This document shows, one piece after another, positions 60,380 through 64,000 of a stretch of 64,000 nucleotides of DNA. Position 1 is the stretch's first letter. The number at the start of each line of letters is the position of its first letter. The notes under the pieces are model-generated. The model saw only the letters and a program-made list of their open reading frames with translations. It was not told the origin of the DNA and made no database searches. Location of the stretch: contig NZ_JABVEC010000030.1 of the NCBI RefSeq assembly GCF_014323705.1, positions 20,626-84,625 of the forward strand, given 5' to 3'. Source of the DNA: Actinomadura alba (GTDB lineage Bacteria > Actinomycetota > Actinomycetes > Streptosporangiales > Streptosporangiaceae). A program made the translations under genes and the position numbers.

Positions 60380-61186
60380 GTGCGTCGTTCCCCCAAATTC
60401 ATGATCATCGTGGTCGTGGGAATCGTGGCGGCGCTGGTCGCGACGACCTCCGCCTTCATGGTGCTCAAGGACGAGGACCCCGCGACGGCGCCCGTCGCCG
60501 ACAGCGCGCGGCAGGCGCGCACACCCATCCGGGTCGTCGTCCACGCCGACCGTCGCCGCAAGGAGGCGATGACCACGGCCGGCACCGTACGCGAGGTGCT
60601 CGGCGAGCTGGGCATCCAGGTGGGCACCTACGACATCGTCCGCCCGCCCCTCGATCAGCCGCCCGCCGCGGAGATCAAGGTGTACCGGCTGCTGTCCAAG
60701 CCCGTGACCCGTACTCTCGCGATCCCGCCGCCCGTGATCAAGAAGAAGAACAAGACGATGTTCGTCTGGGACGAGAAGGTCCTGCGCAAGGGCCGTCCCG
60801 GCATCCGCGTGGTCCGCGTCGCCTACGTCCCGCGAAAGGGCAAGAAGGTCAAGGCCATCATCGCTCAGCGGATCAAGCGCAAGCCGGTGGCGCAGATCGT
60901 CGCGGTGGGCACCAAGGGCGCCCCGACGGGCGGGGCCGCCGCGCGGCTCAACTGGAAGGGCCTCGCCGACTGTGAGTCGAACGGCAATCCGAAGGCGATC
61001 AACGCGGCGGGCTACTACGGGCTCTACCAGTTCTCCCTCACCTCGTGGGCGTCGGTCGGCGGTACCGGCAGGCCCTCCGACGCCAGCCCCGCCGAGCAGA
61101 CCTACCGGGCCCAGCAGCTCTACAACAGGGTGCAGGGCCGCTGGCAGGGGCAGTGGCCGCACTGCGGCAAGTACCTGTTCAGCTGA
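60380..61186 (+). CDS. rpfB: Resuscitation-promoting factor RpfB-like
   Basis: The 268-residue surface protein has an N-terminal anchor helix (FMIIVVVGIVAALVATTSA). One DUF348 unit follows at about 48-85 (IRVVVHADRRRKEAMT, TVREVLGELGI), then a G5-type domain to about 175. The C-terminal transglycosylase domain has the catalytic Glu199 in LADCESNGNP and GLYQFSLTSWASVGG. It cleaves peptidoglycan to restart growth of dormant cells. Mycobacterial RpfB has three DUF348 units, here only one. GTG 60380 has GAGGACAG upstream. A c-di-AMP (ydaO-type) riboswitch is often upstream of rpf genes, but none is evident in the 206 nt before it. Confidence 0.93.
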   Translation: MRRSPKFMIIVVVGIVAALVATTSAFMVLKDEDPATAPVADSARQARTPIRVVVHADRRRKEAMTTAGTVREVLGELGIQVGTYDIVRPPLDQPPAAEIKVYRLLSKPVTRTLAIPPPVIKKKNKTMFVWDEKVLRKGRPGIRVVRVAYVPRKGKKVKAIIAQRIKRKPVAQIVAVGTKGAPTGGAAARLNWKGLADCESNGNPKAINAAGYYGLYQFSLTSWASVGGTGRPSDASPAEQTYRAQQLYNRVQGRWQGQWPHCGKYLFS

Positions 61187-61190
61187 CCGT

Positions 61191-61223
61191 GCCATGGCGG
61201 GTCCGCGACGGATTCGCCATGGC
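61191..61223. terminator. Hairpin between convergent rpfB and TolB-like gene
   Basis: GCCATGGCG (61191-61199) pairs with CGCCATGGC (61215-61223) over a 15-nt loop in the 48-bp space between the two gene ends. The stem is 9 bp without mismatch and has no T-tract. Confidence 0.5.
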
Positions 61224-61234
61224 CGGCCGTCACA

Positions 61235-62476
61235 TCATTTGATCTTCGCCAGGTCGATGAGCGCGTAACGGCCCTCGCCCTGGGCGTAGGAGTAGAGACG
61301 CGCTCCGGGGTCGGACAGGCCCGTGCGGTTCGACGTCGGGGTCACGCCGAGATCCGCGATCTTGCGAGTCTCGAGGTCGTACAGGTAGGTGCCGGGCGGG
61401 AAGGGCTGACGGCCGTTGAGCAGCCGGGCGGGCACCACGGCGAACAGGAAGCGGTCCAGGCCCGGAAGATTCTTGGTCCCCATGTCGGAGCCGCCGCCGA
61501 GGACCGTGTGACCCTTCGTGCCGTCCCTGCGCTGAACGATGTCCGAAACGCCATCGGATCCGGCGCACCAGGTGACACCGCAGGCCAACAGCTCCGAGGT
61601 CGGCTTCGTGTCGCGTCGCTCACCCGTCCGGACATTGCGGAGCACCTTGAACGGCACCCTCGTCGACGCGATGCCGGGAGTGCCGATCCAGGGCCAGCGC
61701 ACGATGTGGTGGCCCTCGGTATCCGGCAGGAGGCGCGCGGTCCCGCCGGCGAGCGGTGCCTCGTAGACGCCGGACCCCGTCGACCACACCACCTTGCCGC
61801 CGGTGATGGTGAGGCTCTCGATGCGCGTGTCCGCCTGTGGGTCCGTCGGCGCCCTGGTGACGACGCGGGGTTCCCCACCGGTGAGCGGCACCGCCCAGAT
61901 CTCCGTGACCTCGACGTTCTGTGTCTTGACCGACTGCCACCAGGCGATCCGGCCCTCGCCGGAGGTGAAGCCACTGGCGGAGATCGTGACATCGCCTGCG
62001 GACGGGACGGTCGCGAGCCGGTTCGCCCTGGCCTTCTCGACGTCGTACAGCCAGAGTTCGTCGACCTTCTCGGATCCGCTGCCGGTCGTGGCGAGCAACG
62101 TGTGGTCGTCGACCAGCAGCCTCGGTACGTACTTCCGGCCGTCACCCGGCAGCGTGTCCGGAACCGAGCGCACCGCCTGAGGCCAGAGCGACCCCACCGG
62201 CACCGGCTGCTCGGGCGGGGGCGTCGGCAGCGAGGCGTCCGCGGGCGACACGACCCTCTGCGGTTCCGGTGGTCCGCTCTGAAAGAGGGCCTGCCCGGCC
62301 GTGATCCCGCCGCCGACGAGCGCGATGACGGTGACGAGTGCGGTGCCGGCGCGATTCACCCGCCGGCGACGGTGGCGCCGCTCGACCTGGCGGAGCAGAT
62401 CGGGCCAGGGTTCCGGAGCCCGTCGCGACGCGGTGCCCAGGGTGGTCTTGAGGGTCTCCTCGAGTTGGTCTGTCAT
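61235..62476 (-). CDS. Membrane-anchored TolB-like beta-propeller protein
   Basis: The 413-residue protein has a cytoplasmic N-terminus of about 42 residues (PWPDLLRQVERRHRRRRVNR), one membrane helix (ALVTVIALVGGGITAG) and an exterior region with repeated propeller-like strands (DELWLYDVEKARANRLATV, EIWAVPLTGGEPRVVTR, GVYEAPLAGGTARLL). Its ATG overlaps the upstream sigma stop (ATGA). By position it is a likely sensor or anti-sigma partner of that sigma factor, though the N-terminus lacks a zinc anti-sigma motif. Cys residues around LLACGVTWCAG may be disulphide-bonded. Confidence 0.75.
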   Translation of the reverse strand: MTDQLEETLKTTLGTASRRAPEPWPDLLRQVERRHRRRRVNRAGTALVTVIALVGGGITAGQALFQSGPPEPQRVVSPADASLPTPPPEQPVPVGSLWPQAVRSVPDTLPGDGRKYVPRLLVDDHTLLATTGSGSEKVDELWLYDVEKARANRLATVPSAGDVTISASGFTSGEGRIAWWQSVKTQNVEVTEIWAVPLTGGEPRVVTRAPTDPQADTRIESLTITGGKVVWSTGSGVYEAPLAGGTARLLPDTEGHHIVRWPWIGTPGIASTRVPFKVLRNVRTGERRDTKPTSELLACGVTWCAGSDGVSDIVQRRDGTKGHTVLGGGSDMGTKNLPGLDRFLFAVVPARLLNGRQPFPPGTYLYDLETRKIADLGVTPTSNRTGLSDPGARLYSYAQGEGRYALIDLAKIK

Positions 62477-62979
62477 CGGCTTCTCCCGGTCACGGCGGGC
62501 CGCTGCCGGTCCACCCGAAGTTTGTCGAGCGCGCGGGCGGCCTGGCTGCGCACCGTGCCGCGGGAGATGCCGAGAATGGTGGCGATCTCCTCGTCGGTGA
62601 GGCACTCGTAGTAGCGCAGCACCACCACGGCGCGCTGCCGCCGGGGCAGCGCGGCCAGATCCCGCCAGAGGGTCGGGTCGTGGTCCTCTACCCTGGCGAG
62701 GCCGCCGTCGGTGTACTCCCGCTCCGGCGGGCTGCCCATCAGCCGTTCTCGTCGCCGTTTTCGCCAGATGCTGACGTGCAGCCGGGCCATCGTTGTGCGC
62801 ACGTAGCCCTCCGGATCGCTCTTGTTGAGGACCCGTGGCCACGCCGAGCGGAGCCGCACGAGGCCCTCCTGCAGTAGATCGGCGGCATCGTCCGGATCAC
62901 CGGTCAGCACATAGCCATAGCGAAGAAGCGACTGCGCCCGCGTGGTCACGAACTCCTCGAAGCTCACAGCGTCATCCAC
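62473..62979 (-). CDS. SigE-family ECF sigma factor
   Basis: The 168-residue protein shows the SigE50-type opening FEEFVTTRAQSLLRYGYVLT, region 2 LQEGLVRLRSAWPRV and region 4 LPRRQRAVVVLRYYECLTD, ISRGTVRSQAARALDKLR. The gene starts at GTG 62979 and is coupled to the TolB-like membrane protein. It is divergent from rsmA with 125 nt between. Stress or envelope signals are likely, by analogy. Confidence 0.93.
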   Translation of the reverse strand: MDDAVSFEEFVTTRAQSLLRYGYVLTGDPDDAADLLQEGLVRLRSAWPRVLNKSDPEGYVRTTMARLHVSIWRKRRRERLMGSPPEREYTDGGLARVEDHDPTLWRDLAALPRRQRAVVVLRYYECLTDEEIATILGISRGTVRSQAARALDKLRVDRQRPAVTGRSR

Positions 62980-63104
62980 ACGTCATCCCTTCTGTCCACC
63001 CAGGGACGCGGTGCCGGCCCCATCCGTTGCATTTCGATTTGCCGGGACGGCGTGCGGCCGGTTCTGCGGCAAAGGGCGGGTCCGGCGGCTGAGACACTGA
63101 GGGG

Positions 63105-63971
63105 GTGCGTGAAACACAGACGCCGCTGCTCGGCCCGGCGGACATCCGGCAGATGGCCGGGCGGCTCGGCATCCGGCCGACCAAGACGCTCGGCCAGAAC
63201 TTCGTCATCGACGCCAACACCGTACGCCGCATCGTGCGCGCCGCCGGCGTCGGTGCCGAGGACGTCGTACTGGAGGTCGGGCCCGGTCTCGGGTCGCTGA
63301 CGCTGGCCCTGCTGCCGGAGGTGCGGCGGGTCGTCGCCGTCGAGATCGACCGGGCACTGGCCGGGGCGCTCCCCGAGACGGTCCAGAGCCGCGCCCCGGA
63401 ACTGGCCGACCGGCTCGAGGTCGTGCACGCCGACGCGCTGCGGATCGACGGGGTGCCCGGACCGGAGCCGACCGCGCTGGTCGCCAACCTCCCGTACAAC
63501 GTCGCGGTGCCCGTCGTGCTGCACCTGCTCGCCACCATGCCCTCGCTGCGGCACGGACTCGTCATGGTGCAGGCCGAGGTCGCCGACCGGCTGGTCGCGC
63601 CCCCGGGCGGCAAGGTGTACGGCGTGCCATCGGTGAAGATGGCCTGGTACGCCGAGGCGCGCCGGGCCGGACCCGTGGGGCGGGCCGTGTTCTGGCCCGT
63701 ACCGAACGTCGACTCCGGCCTCGTCGCCTTCACCCGCCGGGAGCCCCCGCAGACCTCGGCCTCTCGCAAGGAGGTGTTCGCCGCCGTCGACGCGGCGTTC
63801 GCGCAGCGGCGCAAGACACTGCGGGCGGCGCTGGCCGGCTGGGCCGGGTCGCCGGCCGCGGCCGAACAGGCCCTGCGTGCCGCCGGAGTCGATCCCACGG
63901 CCCGCGGCGAGGTCGTCGACGTGGCCGCCTTCGCCCGCATCGCCGAGCACCGCCCATCCCCCCACCCGTGA
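63105..63971 (+). CDS. rsmA: 16S rRNA (adenine1518/1519-N6)-dimethyltransferase
   Basis: The 288-residue KsgA homologue has the opening RPTKTLGQNFVIDANTVRRI, SAM motif VLEVGPGLGSLTLALL, AVEIDRALAGAL and the catalytic NLPYNVAVPV. It dimethylates A1518 and A1519 in late 30S assembly. GTG 63105. In actinobacteria ispE normally follows rsmA; the window ends 29 nt after the stop, so it cannot be seen. Confidence 0.96.
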   Translation: MRETQTPLLGPADIRQMAGRLGIRPTKTLGQNFVIDANTVRRIVRAAGVGAEDVVLEVGPGLGSLTLALLPEVRRVVAVEIDRALAGALPETVQSRAPELADRLEVVHADALRIDGVPGPEPTALVANLPYNVAVPVVLHLLATMPSLRHGLVMVQAEVADRLVAPPGGKVYGVPSVKMAWYAEARRAGPVGRAVFWPVPNVDSGLVAFTRREPPQTSASRKEVFAAVDAAFAQRRKTLRAALAGWAGSPAAAEQALRAAGVDPTARGEVVDVAAFARIAEHRPSPHP

Positions 63972-63988
63972 TCATGCAGTTGTACGCG
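63968..63988 (+). repeat. GTGATCATGCA repeat at the window edge
   Basis: GTGATCATGCAGTTGTACGCG starts 1 nt inside the stop codon of rsmA and continues to the edge. It is another copy of the 11445 element; an inverse arm may lie beyond the window. Confidence 0.65.
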
Positions 63989-64000
63989 CGGCGCCGCGCG

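Noticed and set aside
1..64000. CRISPR arrays, tRNA or rRNA genes, prophage genes
   Set aside because: No regularly spaced repeats, no cloverleaf-like conserved tRNA arms and no phage structural or integrase motifs were noticed; a covariance search would be needed to exclude small RNAs.

Overview
The window is GC-rich actinomycete chromosome, with GTG/TTG starts common and third codon positions dominated by G and C. The order rsmI / pmt (divergent) - metG - tatD - rpfB - rsmA at the right end is the conserved actinobacterial arrangement. DUF397 and DUF5753-type regulators, a DUF574-type methyltransferase, snapalysin and CU044_5270-type membrane proteins point to a filamentous soil actinomycete, probably Streptosporangiales (inference). 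No tRNA, rRNA, CRISPR array, phage or intact insertion sequence was seen. Left part (1-13.4 kb): a histidine kinase fragment runs off the left edge. It is followed by a large LuxR/AAA regulator, adenosine deaminase, an ECF sigma factor with a co-transcribed membrane partner, a Dps-like ferritin, an alpha-ketoglutarate-semialdehyde-type dehydrogenase, a LacI relic in front of galM, a pair of palindromic repeats, a secreted snapalysin-type protease and an orphan anti-sigma-like membrane protein. Accessory region A (13.4-28 kb): small genes of the SUKH (SMI1/KNR4), YwqG (DUF1963), YcxB and HEAT-repeat kinds, plus several unrecognised ones. These families are typical of toxin-immunity loci, but no toxin is present. 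Several genes are frameshifted, and transposase and gene-start relics lie among them. A large FtsX-type ABC exporter, an XRE/DUF397 regulator pair, a ribbon-helix-helix-like antitoxin and a membrane-anchored trypsin-like protease are embedded here. Middle part (27.7-44 kb): a DUF574 methyltransferase is divergent from a cytochrome P450. A two-component system is divergent from a four-gene exporter operon (lipoprotein, HlyD-like adaptor, MacB-type ATPase and permease). A second small patch of decayed accessory genes follows, then the xylose locus (ROK regulator divergent from xylA-xylB with a visible operator), DoxX and CorA. Right part (44-64 kb): a SUKH-like gene lies between two long palindromes. 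It is followed by a Tat-exported multicopper oxidase, an HhH-GPD protein, an MFS transporter divergent from a LacI regulator with two matching operators, and a cell-envelope glycosylation block (Pmt, a GT-C and a GT2 enzyme). The conserved housekeeping block ends the window, interrupted by an ECF sigma/TolB-like pair. Functional themes are envelope export and glycosylation, stress sigma factors, and pentose use. A large load of decaying gene fragments sits beside the immunity-type genes.
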